A stretch of DNA of 64,000 nucleotides from positions 214,588 through 278,587 of the forward strand of contig JAZPZD010000021.1 in NCBI GenBank assembly GCA_045544515.1. The letters run 5' to 3'. A program made the position numbers and the translations under genes. The notes beneath the pieces are model-generated. The model had not been told where the DNA came from, searched no databases, and saw only the letters and a program-made list of their open reading frames with translations. Of the stretch, positions 51,973 through 59,802 are shown piece by piece. The stretch's first letter is position 1. Each line of letters starts with the position of its first letter. This DNA is from RGIG8748 sp045544515 (lineage in GTDB: Bacteria; Bacillota; Clostridia; UMGS1810).

Positions 51973-53115
51973 ATGAAAAAAGTAGTAGTTGCTATAGATT
52001 CGTTCAAAGGCAGTCTCTCGACATTTCAAGCAGGCAATGCCGTAAAAGAGGCAATTTCGCAGCTCTATGAGGACACAGAAGTTATCGTATCTCCGATTGC
52101 AGATGGCGGAGAAGGAACTGTTGAAGCTATTGTTTCTTCTTTGAATGGGATGATGGTAGAGATAGCTGTTTGCAATCCATTAGGGGAAAAGATTGAGGCT
52201 TATTACGGTATTGTACCTCAAAATCAAACAGCTATTATTGAAATGTCTGCAGCAGCCGGTATTACCCTGATAGGCGAAAATGAACGAAATCCATTGAATA
52301 CAACGACCTTTGGCGTCGGCGAGATGATACTGGATGCTATTTCCAAAGGATGCAGAAAGTTCGTCATTGGAATAGGCGGCAGTGCAACAAATGATGGCGG
52401 AGTCGGTATGCTTCAGGCTCTTGGATTTGAGTTCTTGGATAGCAATGGTAATCAGGTTTCCGCCGGTGCAAAAGGGCTTAAGGATATTGTTACTATAAGG
52501 ACAGAAAATAAACTTAAAAAGCTTGATGAATGTAGTTTTTGTGTCGCATGTGATGTAAAGAATATTCTCTGTGGTAAAGATGGTTGCAGTGCAATTTATG
52601 GTCCGCAAAAGGGTGCAACACCCGAAATGATTAGGGATATGGATTTGTGGCTCGAAAATTATGCTCGCTTAACAAAGCAAATCATTCCTTTTTCTGATGC
52701 AAACGCTCCCGGAACAGGGGCGGCAGGCGGACTGGGCTTTGCCTTGTTGTCATACCTGAATGCTGCAATTGAACCAGGAATTGATTTGGTAATGCGAGAA
52801 ACCAAACTGGAAAGCCAAATATTGTGTGCGGATTTGGTAGTTACAGGTGAGGGGCGCCTTGATGGTCAATCATATATGGGAAAAGCACCGATTGGTGTTG
52901 CCAAACTTGCAAAAAAACACAACAAACCGGTTATTGCTTTTTCGGGATGCGTAACTGATGATGCAGTTGGTTGTAACGAGCATGGAATTGATGCATTTTT
53001 TCCAATAGTAAGAAAGCCGTGTACATTGGAAGAAGCAATAAATGTGGACAATGCCTATAAGAATTTAAAAGATACAGCTTATCAAGTATTTAGATTGATT
53101 AAAACAAATATTTGA
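51973..53115 (+). CDS. glxK: glycerate kinase (GlxK/GarK family)
   Basis: Phosphorylates D-glycerate (2-phosphoglycerate-forming family). The 380 residues start MKKVVVAIDSFKGSLSTFQA and include PIADGGEGTVEAI, GIGGSATNDGGVGMLQALG, GCSAIYGPQKGATPEM, GTGAAGGLGFALLSYL and VTGEGRLDGQSYMGKAPIG, all hallmarks. GGAGG precedes the ATG. Codon choice in this gene (more CCA/CCG proline, TTG leucine) differs somewhat from neighbours, perhaps showing later gain. It ends at the terminator facing cotJC. Confidence 0.95.
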   Translation: MKKVVVAIDSFKGSLSTFQAGNAVKEAISQLYEDTEVIVSPIADGGEGTVEAIVSSLNGMMVEIAVCNPLGEKIEAYYGIVPQNQTAIIEMSAAAGITLIGENERNPLNTTTFGVGEMILDAISKGCRKFVIGIGGSATNDGGVGMLQALGFEFLDSNGNQVSAGAKGLKDIVTIRTENKLKKLDECSFCVACDVKNILCGKDGCSAIYGPQKGATPEMIRDMDLWLENYARLTKQIIPFSDANAPGTGAAGGLGFALLSYLNAAIEPGIDLVMRETKLESQILCADLVVTGEGRLDGQSYMGKAPIGVAKLAKKHNKPVIAFSGCVTDDAVGCNEHGIDAFFPIVRKPCTLEEAINVDNAYKNLKDTAYQVFRLIKTNI

Positions 53116-53133
53116 CAAACGGTTAGATTAAAC

Positions 53134-53173
53134 AAAAACCTGCCACTTGATTATTATTCAAGGGCAGGTTTTT
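53134..53173. terminator. bidirectional terminator between glycerate kinase and cotJC
   Basis: AAAAACCTGCC / GGCAGGTTTTT outer stem with an inner CTTGA / TCAAG extension. T-runs on both strands. Confidence 0.9.
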
Positions 53174-53184
53174 GCTATTTTATA

Positions 53185-53601
53185 TTAAAAATTCATTCCC
53201 CTTGTCATTACTCTTTTTTCATTTACCTTGTCGGTAACTTTGCTTAATGCTTCGGCAAATCTTTGATAATGAACGATTTCTCTTTCTCTTAAAAATTTGA
53301 TTACATCATTTACATCTGCATCATCGGAAAGACGGAGGATGTTGTCGTAGGTTGCTCTTGCTTTTTGTTCTGCTGCAAGGTCTTCATTAAGGTCTGCAAG
53401 AGGGTCACCGGAAACAGCAAGATATTCTGCTCTAAATGGAGTTCCATTGGTATTTGCAGGGTACACACCGGTTGAATGATTTATAAAGTAATTATAAAAT
53501 CCGCTATCTTTTACAAGGTCAGAATCTAAGTCGCGTGTAAGCTGATAAACGAGTGCACCCACCATTTCCAAATGTGCCAATTCGTCTGTCCCAATAGGTT
53601 G
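53185..53601 (-). pseudogene. cotJC: 3' part of cotJC (spore coat manganese catalase), interrupted by integrated element
   Basis: The minus-strand frame reads IGTDELAHLEMVGALVYQL and continues through DLAAEQKARATYDNIL and FLREREIVHYQRFAEAL to MTRGMNF. This matches CotJC, the Mn-catalase-like coat protein, from the IGT(D/E)E metal-site region to the end, about 135 codons. Roughly the first 55-60 residues are missing. Homology stops exactly at the ATT codon (53593-53595); the next upstream codons are CCT, CAA and then TGA. A TTG at 53580 could begin a short product but has no ribosome site. The gene would be whole again if the element next to it were excised precisely. Confidence 0.9.
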
Positions 53602-53605
53602 TCAA
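53585..53605. other. attachment-site junction (cotJC / element)
   Basis: The border where cotJC coding similarity ends and foreign DNA begins lies at about 53593-53600, in plus-strand sequence CCCAATAGGTTG. The recombinase gene ends 46 bases away, as is usual for serine integrases. The exact crossover dinucleotide cannot be fixed without the other end of the element. Confidence 0.6.
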
Positions 53606-53616
53606 TGAGAAAGAGA

Positions 53617-53642
53617 GCGGACAGCCCCGGAGGACCGTCCGC
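53617..53642 (-). terminator. hairpin after the recombinase gene
   Basis: GCGGAC / GTCCGC outer stem with an imperfect GC-rich inner stem, then a TCTCTTTCTC tract on the minus strand. It is the first structure inside the element. Confidence 0.6.
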
Positions 53643-53646
53643 AGGA

Positions 53647-55239
53647 TTATTCGCCGGACATCGGTATTTTTGGATAGAGGGTCAACTCGAAATCATCGGG
53701 AGCGTTATTCCAACGACCGTTTTTTGTTTTGAGGTAGACGACCTTTTCCAACACTTCTTTGAGCATATCGTTTTTCGCTTTTGGCGTAGGTAACTCGTCG
53801 TATACTTCGAGCAGCTTCTCGACCTTTGGTATAATCTGTTTCCGTCCTTGCTCACGCGACTTGTCAGCGACAATATCAGTACCGAGAGCCACACGCTCCT
53901 CCTCATTCTCCTTTATACGCTCGGACAGAACGCGGGACCGTTCAAGGAACTGCTCCGTCGTGTATATACCCTGTTCGAGGAGGTTGTGGGTATTATCCAA
54001 CTGCTTTTTGAGTGTATCGCATTCAGAGGATAAACGCCGGAGGGCTTTCTCTTTCATAGCCACGACAGAGGCCACTCGGCTCTCCTCTCCGCCCGTTTCC
54101 CATTGTAGGCGGTAATCGGATAGCCAATCAGAAAGAGCCTCCAAAATACGCCTCTCGACAAAATGCAGGGCGCAGCTGATATTATCACAGGCGGTATCGG
54201 CACACATAAGGGTATCGGGATAGCCGCCCGAATACGGCCGGCGGGTCATACGGTGTCCGCACTTGGCACAAACGACAATACCAGCGAGAGGGTTTTTGAC
54301 CGTCCCACGCTCACCGACCGGACGCGGAGGATTGCTTGACATCAATTCCTGTGCCATATTGAAAACCTCGATACTGACGAGCGGAGGGTGAAGTCCCTCG
54401 GCGACGGTGCATTTCTCTATTGAGTTTCGGGGACGCTCGACAACAACACGCCCATCTACCATTTTCTTGACATCACACCTCCAATTCCAACGGACCTTGC
54501 CAATGTAAACCGGGTTTATCAGAATATCCCGGACCGTGGCGGTAACCCAATGGTCGGATTTACGAGGAGGGATTTTGAGAGTGTTAAGGCGGCGGACGAT
54601 GAGCGAAACACCGAGGCGACGGAAAGAGCCGTCGGGCTGTTCCTCACCGTGCGTATACCAATCAAAAATCATACGGACGACATCAGCCTCCGCCGGGAAC
54701 GGCTCTAATGTGTACCCCTTATCACCCTTAATTTTGACTCGCTCATAGCCATACGGCGACTGACTGCCGACATACTTACCCTCTTTGACAGAGGCGAGGC
54801 GGCCGCGCTGTAAGCGGCGGTTAATAGTCTTATATTCACGACGGGACATAAACAGACCGAACTCGAAGTATTCCTCGTCAAATTCGTTGTTCGGGTCATA
54901 GTCCTTTATGGGAGTAATGATTTTGGTATCGGAGAATTTGAAAGTCTGTGCGACTATTCCCTGGTCCACGGTATCGCCACGGGCAAGACGCTCAACCTCC
55001 ATAACGAGAACGCCGTCCCACACGCCCTGCTCAACCTCCGAAAGGAGTTGTTGCATAACGGGGCGCGCAGCGATAGTTTCGCCCGAAACGATTTCACGGT
55101 ATATTTGAGTAATATCCAAATGCCGACGCTTTGCAAGGTCAAGCAGAGTGTTTATATGACGAGAGAGGGTTTCGCCCTCACCGCGAGCCTCCGCCTCCGC
55201 GTCAGCGCGGGACTTACGAACATAAAGACAATATGGCAT
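53647..55239 (-). CDS. large serine recombinase (site-specific integrase/excisionase)
   Basis: A 530-residue serine integrase. The catalytic domain starts YCLYVRKSRADAEAEARGEG with the nucleophile serine at about residue 10, and contains MEVERLARGDTVDQGIV. The Recombinase domain (about 165-300) has SPYGYERVKI and TVRDILINPVYIGKVRWNW. A zinc ribbon follows (VCAKCGHRMTRR ... MCADTACDNISC), then a long coiled coil (about 385-480) as used for synapsis control. GGAGGTG precedes the ATG. It reads toward the cotJC junction. By family it joins attP and attB without host factors; excision normally needs a small directionality factor, not identified here. Confidence 0.95.
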   Translation of the reverse strand: MPYCLYVRKSRADAEAEARGEGETLSRHINTLLDLAKRRHLDITQIYREIVSGETIAARPVMQQLLSEVEQGVWDGVLVMEVERLARGDTVDQGIVAQTFKFSDTKIITPIKDYDPNNEFDEEYFEFGLFMSRREYKTINRRLQRGRLASVKEGKYVGSQSPYGYERVKIKGDKGYTLEPFPAEADVVRMIFDWYTHGEEQPDGSFRRLGVSLIVRRLNTLKIPPRKSDHWVTATVRDILINPVYIGKVRWNWRCDVKKMVDGRVVVERPRNSIEKCTVAEGLHPPLVSIEVFNMAQELMSSNPPRPVGERGTVKNPLAGIVVCAKCGHRMTRRPYSGGYPDTLMCADTACDNISCALHFVERRILEALSDWLSDYRLQWETGGEESRVASVVAMKEKALRRLSSECDTLKKQLDNTHNLLEQGIYTTEQFLERSRVLSERIKENEEERVALGTDIVADKSREQGRKQIIPKVEKLLEVYDELPTPKAKNDMLKEVLEKVVYLKTKNGRWNNAPDDFELTLYPKIPMSGE

Positions 55240-55255
55240 AAAAGCACCTCCAACA

Positions 55256-55291
55256 GAAAAGCCGCCCCGCCCCGGAGGAGCGGAACGGCGG
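55256..55291 (-). terminator. terminator between repressor and recombinase
   Basis: On the minus strand a GC-rich stem, CCGCC..CCGC paired with GCGG..GGCGG, is followed by CTTTT. It separates repressor from recombinase transcription. Confidence 0.65.
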
Positions 55292-55329
55292 TCAATCCTT
55301 TTTATAGTATTCGCCCCAATCGACGTAGA

Positions 55330-55932
55330 TTATGTTGCCTTCCTTTCGGAGTATGCGAGGTCTTCTTTTTTCACCTCAAAGGCAGTATCTATGTCGGCCT
55401 GCATAAGTTTATCGAGCAGGGCGCACACATCGTTTTTCAAGGTGTTTTGCAGAGCCATAAGGTTTGACAGGAGGAGCGGATCGGTAACTTGTCCGTCGCA
55501 GCCGTCAACAGCCTTTTTGATTTCAGCCCGCCCGGACTGCAAAACGGACATCAATTCTCCGCAGAGAGCCAAACGGTCCTCGTTTTGCTTCACCATATCA
55601 CGGTTAAGCAGGAGGTAGAAACTGTCGTATATCTGTGCAACCTTATGACGCAGGAGCGGAGGCAGAGCGTCGTAATGCTTTTTGAAATTGATAGAGTCGT
55701 TCACAAAAACGACGTCGCTGTGGGTACGGCAATCCTCTACACCGAGGAGGTAATCAACGGACACCCCGAAAAACTGCGCCAAAGAGCAAAGCATTTCGTA
55801 GTCCGGCTCTTTACCCTCTGTTTCGTACCCGGAAACGGTAGAGCGGGTTTTATGTATGGCTTTTGCCAAATCAGCCTGTGTCATATCTCGCTCTTTACGG
55901 AGAGCGATGAGCCGTTGAGAAAAAATCTTCAT
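55330..55932 (-). CDS. phage-type repressor with XRE helix-turn-helix
   Basis: A 200-residue CI-like regulator. ATG 55932 gives MKIFSQRLIALRKERDMTQA with GGTGG upstream. The HTH (residues 1-65) has MTQADLAKAIHKTRSTVSGY and FFGVSVDYLLG. The C-terminal part is helical, charged, and lacks a visible S24 protease (LexA-like) domain, so RecA-induced self-cleavage is not expected. It is divergent from the Cro-like gene and likely holds the element quiescent. Confidence 0.9.
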   Translation of the reverse strand: MKIFSQRLIALRKERDMTQADLAKAIHKTRSTVSGYETEGKEPDYEMLCSLAQFFGVSVDYLLGVEDCRTHSDVVFVNDSINFKKHYDALPPLLRHKVAQIYDSFYLLLNRDMVKQNEDRLALCGELMSVLQSGRAEIKKAVDGCDGQVTDPLLLSNLMALQNTLKNDVCALLDKLMQADIDTAFEVKKEDLAYSERKAT

Positions 55933-55960
55933 AAGCGATACCACCTTTTCAATCTTAAAT

Positions 55961-55969
55961 ATTATAGCA
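55961..55969 (-). promoter_or_regulatory. extended -10 promoter of the repressor
   Basis: TGCTATAAT on the minus strand; no good -35. The motif AAATGCCCC adjoins it directly (55971), suggesting autoregulation. Confidence 0.6.
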
Positions 55970-55970
55970 T

Positions 55971-55999
55971 AAATGCCCCGTTTTGTGTTCAAATGCCCC
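55971..55999. promoter_or_regulatory. two AAATGCCCC operator-like boxes
   Basis: AAATGCCCC at 55971-55979 and again at 55991-55999, 20 bases apart, lying between the repressor promoter and the early promoter. The same core recurs at 56055 inside the early promoter. Likely binding sites of the repressor and/or the Cro-like protein. Confidence 0.55.
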
Positions 56000-56047
56000 T
56001 AAAATCGGCAATTTGAAAAATTTTTTGAAAAAATTTTCCGAAAAAAC

Positions 56048-56076
56048 TTGACTTTGCCCCTAAAAGGGGCTATAAT
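56048..56076 (+). promoter_or_regulatory. early promoter of the element with embedded operator
   Basis: TTGACT, 17-base spacer, TATAAT. The spacer holds the inverted repeat GCCCCT-AAA-AGGGGC (56056-56070), so a bound repressor would block polymerase. Confidence 0.88.
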
Positions 56077-56131
56077 ATAGTTACAGTCGGACAAAACGAC
56101 CCAAAACGAAACCCGAAAGGAGGAAAAACAA

Positions 56132-56350
56132 ATGCGAGTCAAACTCGTCAAGCTGCGCGAGGGACGCGGCTACACACAGGAAACATTCTCAAAAGCCGTC
56201 GGTATTTCCCGCTCCCATTACTCGCAGATTGAAACGGGAGAGAAAGAGCCGTCCCTCAAAGTTGGTATGAAAATCAAGCGTGTACTTGATTACCACTACG
56301 ACGATATTTTTTTTAATCACAAATGCCCCGTTTCGGGACAAAAGAGATAA
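56132..56350 (+). CDS. Cro-like XRE regulator
   Basis: A 72-residue single-domain HTH protein: VKLREGRGYTQETFSKAVG and SRSHYSQIETGEKEPSLKV are the HTH core. AAAGGAGG lies nine bases before the ATG. It is the first gene of the rightward early operon and faces the repressor. An AAATGCCCCGTTTC box occurs within its last codons (56321), another operator-like copy. Confidence 0.9.
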   Translation: MRVKLVKLREGRGYTQETFSKAVGISRSHYSQIETGEKEPSLKVGMKIKRVLDYHYDDIFFNHKCPVSGQKR

Positions 56351-56419
56351 AGAACGCCGCCGAAAGCGTCATATCTCTTTCTTACACCAATATTTTACTG
56401 CGAAAGGAGCGATAAATAA

Positions 56420-56911
56420 ATGCCTAAAATGGCGACGAAAGCCGCTAACAATGTCTTTTACAAAGCACGAATGGAAGCCTCATCGTGGAACGACTCTTTG
56501 AAGTCGAGGGAGGGCGCAGCCGAGGAAACAGGCGTTGACCGCACCCGCCTCGCTTACATAGAACTCGGAACGATAAACCCCCACCCGGAGGAGGTGCTGA
56601 TACTCTCGGAAACCTACAACGCCCCGGAACTATGTAATCACTACTGCTCAAAGATGTGTCCGCTCGGCGTTAAGACGGTGAACGAGGTGGAGGTACAGGA
56701 ACTCGAAAAAATGGTCTTGCAACTGCTGTCGTCGTTTCAGACCCTACCCGAAATCAAGGTAGAACTGATAAGCATAGCGGCGGACGGAGTTATCGACGGG
56801 ACGGAGAGGGATCGTATGGGGAATATTCTGCAAAGCCTTGACCGAGCAGCAGACAAAATCCAAGCCCTCAAAATCTACTTTATGAAGCAATACGGTCATA
56901 GGACAAAGTGA
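56420..56911 (+). CDS. XRE-type HTH protein of the element
   Basis: A 163-residue protein, MPKMATKAANNVFYKARMEA, with a divergent HTH (REGAAEETGVDRTRLAYIEL ... PEEVLILSETYNAPELCNHY). A cysteine pair follows (CSKMCPLG), then a helical C-terminal part ending near RDRMGNILQSLDRAADKIQ. Similar proteins are frequent in early regions of gut Firmicutes prophages and conjugative elements. The function is unknown beyond probable DNA binding. Confidence 0.75.
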   Translation: MPKMATKAANNVFYKARMEASSWNDSLKSREGAAEETGVDRTRLAYIELGTINPHPEEVLILSETYNAPELCNHYCSKMCPLGVKTVNEVEVQELEKMVLQLLSSFQTLPEIKVELISIAADGVIDGTERDRMGNILQSLDRAADKIQALKIYFMKQYGHRTK

Positions 56912-56942
56912 TACCAAAATAAAATCAAGAGGAGGTGTATGT

Positions 56943-57128
56943 ATGGTTGCAACAGGAAATGTGGTTAAGGAATTTAACATTGGAAAAACCCGCGTGAGGA
57001 TTTGTGATGATTACTGCCGGGAGAAAACAAAGCAGGATATTGAAGAAATACTACGGCGTATCGCCCGGAACGCAATCGGTCCTCTGACCGTTGCGGCCAA
57101 CAGCGATTATGACACACAAAAGAATTAA
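56943..57128 (+). CDS. small element protein, unknown function
   Basis: A 61-residue protein with AAGAGGAGGTG ahead of its ATG, starting MVATGNVVKEFNIGKTRVRI. It holds a CDDYCREKTKQDIEEILRRI helix and RNAIGPLTVAAN. It resembles short proteins common in mobile elements of gut Clostridia, of no known role. Its 3' end overlaps the start of the transglycosylase gene by 20 bases. Confidence 0.65.
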   Translation: MVATGNVVKEFNIGKTRVRICDDYCREKTKQDIEEILRRIARNAIGPLTVAANSDYDTQKN

Positions 57129-57792
57129 AAGAGAGCAACGCAGATTTCAAATTGCAGGAACGATTTTCTTTGCGGTGGTAATGATAGTCGTAATGATAAT
57201 CGGACTCGCCACCAACACGCAGGGACTCTACGAAGCGTCTGCACAGGGAGTCGAAAAGACGGTCTATATCACGGTAACACCCAAGCAGGACGATTACAAC
57301 CCGCAGTTATTTCAGCCGACAGGGACCGTCCCGGCTACATCGACGGAGGACAAGCCCAAGACCCTTTACTACGATGTCCCGCTGTCAGAGGAAATGCAGG
57401 ACTACATATTCGCCATTACCGAGGCTTACGACGTGCCGTGTGATGTGGTGATAGCAATTATCAGACAGGAAACAAACTACCGAGCCAACGCAACCGGGGC
57501 CGCCGGAGAAAAGGGATATATGCAGATACACCCCGTCAACTTTGAGTGGCTCGCAGAGGAACTCGGAATTACAGATTTCTACGACCCGGAACAAAACATA
57601 CTGTGCGGAGTGTATATGCTTTCCCGCCTCTACGATAAGTACGACACAACGGCGGAGGTGCTGATGTGTTACAACTGCGGAGAAGCAGGAGCGAAACGCC
57701 TTTGGGCGCAGGGTTACTCCTCGACCGAATACACGCGGTCGGTAGCGGAACACATAGAGGCTCTTAAATTCATAGGAGGAAACGGACAATGA
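57109..57792 (+). CDS. membrane-anchored lytic transglycosylase
   Basis: A 227-residue protein: basic N terminus, one transmembrane helix (about residues 15-38), a proline/threonine-rich linker, and an SLT (goose-type lysozyme) domain from about residue 100. The catalytic glutamate is in VIAIIRQETNYRANATGAAGEKGYMQIHP-type sequence (RQETNY), followed by NILCGVYMLSRLYDKY and YNCGEAGAKRLW. ATG 57109 has no clear ribosome site, so translation may depend on coupling to the preceding gene. It could locally open the wall for DNA transfer (VirB1-like) or act in phage entry or lysis. Confidence 0.85.
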   Translation: MTHKRIKREQRRFQIAGTIFFAVVMIVVMIIGLATNTQGLYEASAQGVEKTVYITVTPKQDDYNPQLFQPTGTVPATSTEDKPKTLYYDVPLSEEMQDYIFAITEAYDVPCDVVIAIIRQETNYRANATGAAGEKGYMQIHPVNFEWLAEELGITDFYDPEQNILCGVYMLSRLYDKYDTTAEVLMCYNCGEAGAKRLWAQGYSSTEYTRSVAEHIEALKFIGGNGQ

Positions 57793-58001
57793 AGACGTCG
57801 GACAGGCTTTTATTATTTGGCGTAATGCTGTTGGCGGGAATTTTCGCCGGAGGCATTGTAGCCGCAATTCTTATCCCGCTTTGCTATTCACAGAGAGGTT
57901 GTTTCCAAATCGGCTCGGAATGGTTTTTGATTATCTTGGCAGCCTACGCGGGCTATACCGCGTTCAATAAATATCTATTTGATAACGTAGAAAGGAGTTA
58001 A
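57789..58001 (+). CDS. small two-helix membrane protein
   Basis: A 70-residue protein with two hydrophobic segments (LLLFGVMLLAGIFAGGIVAA and WFLIILAAYAGYTAFNKYLF). It overlaps the transglycosylase stop by four bases, so the two are translated together. The function is unknown; a holin-like or partner role is only a guess. Confidence 0.65.
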   Translation: MKTSDRLLLFGVMLLAGIFAGGIVAAILIPLCYSQRGCFQIGSEWFLIILAAYAGYTAFNKYLFDNVERS

Positions 58002-58003
58002 TT

Positions 58004-58192
58004 ATGGCGTATTGGCACGAATGTCCCAACTGTGGCGGTAGCCTCGACCCCGGCGAAACTTGTGATTGCCAAAGAGAGGCAAAGGAGGTGAGGAAGATTG
58101 CAGACAGCAACAGCGATTTACCCGCCCTCGGAATTACTGAAACAAAGCGTAGAACAACAGTTGTCGGTGTCCTTGTCGGACAGCGAGTATGA
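58004..58192 (+). CDS. small zinc-ribbon protein
   Basis: A 62-residue protein opening with HECPNCGGSLDPGETCDCQR, a four-cysteine zinc ribbon (C-x2-C ... C-x-C). The remainder is polar and low in recognisable features. Very similar short proteins accompany many Lachnospiraceae and Ruminococcaceae mobile elements. It overlaps the next gene by about 95 bases. Confidence 0.7.
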   Translation: MAYWHECPNCGGSLDPGETCDCQREAKEVRKIADSNSDLPALGITETKRRTTVVGVLVGQRV

Positions 58193-58394
58193 GGAGGCAG
58201 AAACCTCGGCAAAAAGAAAACTCGCCCGAATAATCGAGCGAGAGGGCGACGCGGACGGAGAGAGGCTGAAACCCTACTATCTCGTCCAACTCATATCAGA
58301 AGCGATCACCGCAGAGCGGTTTTCACTTTATTGTTATTTGAAAGCATTAGAGAAAAAAGAAATGCCCGCAGCCAAAGCCGCAGGGCAAATCTAA
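58098..58394 (+). CDS. hypothetical helical protein of the element
   Basis: A 98-residue charged protein with a TTG start, supported by AAAGGAGGTG seven bases upstream. Its helical core is SDSEYEEAETSAKRKLARII and LVQLISEAITAERFSLYCYL, ending in KKEMPAAKAAGQI. Out-of-frame overlap with the zinc-ribbon gene is long but both have good starts. No family recognised. Confidence 0.6.
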   Translation: MQTATAIYPPSELLKQSVEQQLSVSLSDSEYEEAETSAKRKLARIIEREGDADGERLKPYYLVQLISEAITAERFSLYCYLKALEKKEMPAAKAAGQI

Positions 58395-58450
58395 ATCCGT
58401 ATCTCTATTGTATCACAAAGTTTTGAGAAATGCAATAGGAGGTTGCAAAA

Positions 58451-59425
58451 ATGTCAAAAAACAATTCGTTAGTTATTACAAATCAATACCCGGCGGACAA
58501 ATACAATCTGCTCGTGTCAATGCAGACTGTGGCAGAAATCGCCGAAATTCACAAGCCCGTAATGAATGTGGTTTACATCAGCACGGACCTCAACGACAAA
58601 GAAATCTACTTGCAGGAGAAAGCCTACAAGGACACTCCCGCGAAGTACGCAATCACCAAAAAGGGCCTTACAAAACTGATGAGAGCGGCAGGAATTAAAA
58701 TCGTTTCCTCCCGCCCGGTCGTCCCCTCGACTTGTCAGAAATGCGCCCAAATCAACGCAGGAATTGGTAAGCCTGTGCGCTGTGGTGCTTGTCCGAACAA
58801 AGATGTCAAGTATGAGGTGCGTATCAGCGTACCGCAGCTTACGGGCGAAAATATTGATGTCGTAGCCCATAAGGAAATTATCGTGGACGACGTGGTACAG
58901 GGGATGTCCGAAAATCAAGCGCGAGAATTCCTCAAATTCAGAGCCGAAATGTGCGAGAGTAAGGCCCTCAACAGAGCGTTGAGAACGGCTATGCAAATCA
59001 AGGGGACCTACTTCCTCGACGAATTCAAAAAGCCCTTTGTGGTTGCTTACCTCGTCCCTAACCTCGACAATCCGACGGTAAAGGAAAAGGCGGTTGAGAG
59101 TTTCTTCGCCGCAAAAGCGGAACTCTACGGCGGTAACAATAACGAGTCCGCGAGAAAGACCGTTTTCGTTTCAGAAGACCCGGAGGAATACGACGCAGGA
59201 GCATACGAAGCAGTACAGACTCCTATCGAGGGACAGCACCGCGAGGAACTCCCCGCAGCTGTGAACACCTCCGCCCCGGCTCGTCAGCAGGACAACGGAC
59301 CGGCAGACCCTAACATCTGCACCGACTGCGGAGCAAAGATTTCCAACGGAGTGTCTGACTACTCCATTGAGAACTTCGGGACACCGCTTTGTATGAACTG
59401 TCAGAGAAAGAGGGGTAATCAGTAA
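58451..59425 (+). CDS. putative DNA-annealing/recombination protein with zinc clusters
   Basis: A 324-residue protein. The first half has a cysteine cluster (TCQKCAQINAGIGKPVRCGAC, about residues 93-113). The central ESKALNRALRTAMQIKGTY block resembles the A-x-RALR signature region seen in phage annealing and RecT/Rad52-like proteins. A polar linker leads to a C-terminal ribbon (CTDCGAKISNG ... CMNCQRKRG). It directly precedes the SbcD-SbcC fusion gene in a coupled set, so a role as annealing partner of that nuclease is plausible. No firm family call can be made from sequence reading alone. Confidence 0.55.
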   Translation: MSKNNSLVITNQYPADKYNLLVSMQTVAEIAEIHKPVMNVVYISTDLNDKEIYLQEKAYKDTPAKYAITKKGLTKLMRAAGIKIVSSRPVVPSTCQKCAQINAGIGKPVRCGACPNKDVKYEVRISVPQLTGENIDVVAHKEIIVDDVVQGMSENQAREFLKFRAEMCESKALNRALRTAMQIKGTYFLDEFKKPFVVAYLVPNLDNPTVKEKAVESFFAAKAELYGGNNNESARKTVFVSEDPEEYDAGAYEAVQTPIEGQHREELPAAVNTSAPARQQDNGPADPNICTDCGAKISNGVSDYSIENFGTPLCMNCQRKRGNQ

Positions 59426-59802
59426 TGACGTGCATTTTAACGCAGGACAGACAGAACATCATTAACGCAGACTCCGTGGAAAGAATTAGCGTGGACGCGG
59501 GAGTGCTTTGCGCCCACACCCTCGGTGGAGCGGTTATCACAATCGGCACATATAAGAAGCCGGAGAGCGTAACAAAGGTTATGAACTATATTGCGTTTTC
59601 CCTCGCCTCCTCGGAAGAAAAGGGCGGCAAAACAATCGTTATGCCCTCGGAGGAGGTAGTCGGAAACGACAAGGCGATCGCCGAGAACTTCATTAAGGCG
59701 ATGTTAGCAAGGAAAGCGGAGGGACAGCCGACGGCGACCGTTGACCTTTCCCCCGAATTAAAAGAATTTCTTGAAAAAATGAAAGGAGGCGACGGCAAAT
59801 GA
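59425..59802 (+). CDS. hypothetical element protein between recombination genes
   Basis: A 125-residue protein starting MTCILTQDRQNIINADSVER. The first 50 residues form a compact beta-rich stretch (RISVDAGVLCAHTLGGAVIT). A helical region and a glycine-rich tail (KEFLEKMKGGDGK) follow. It overlaps the upstream gene by one base and the SbcDC gene by four, so it is part of the same coupled module. No family recognised. Confidence 0.65.
   Translation: MTCILTQDRQNIINADSVERISVDAGVLCAHTLGGAVITIGTYKKPESVTKVMNYIAFSLASSEEKGGKTIVMPSEEVVGNDKAIAENFIKAMLARKAEGQPTATVDLSPELKEFLEKMKGGDGK

Noticed and set aside
51973..53115. Glycerate kinase as part of the integrated element
   Set aside because: It lies on the host side of the cotJC fragment and its terminator; its composition is low-GC like the host, despite a mild codon shift.
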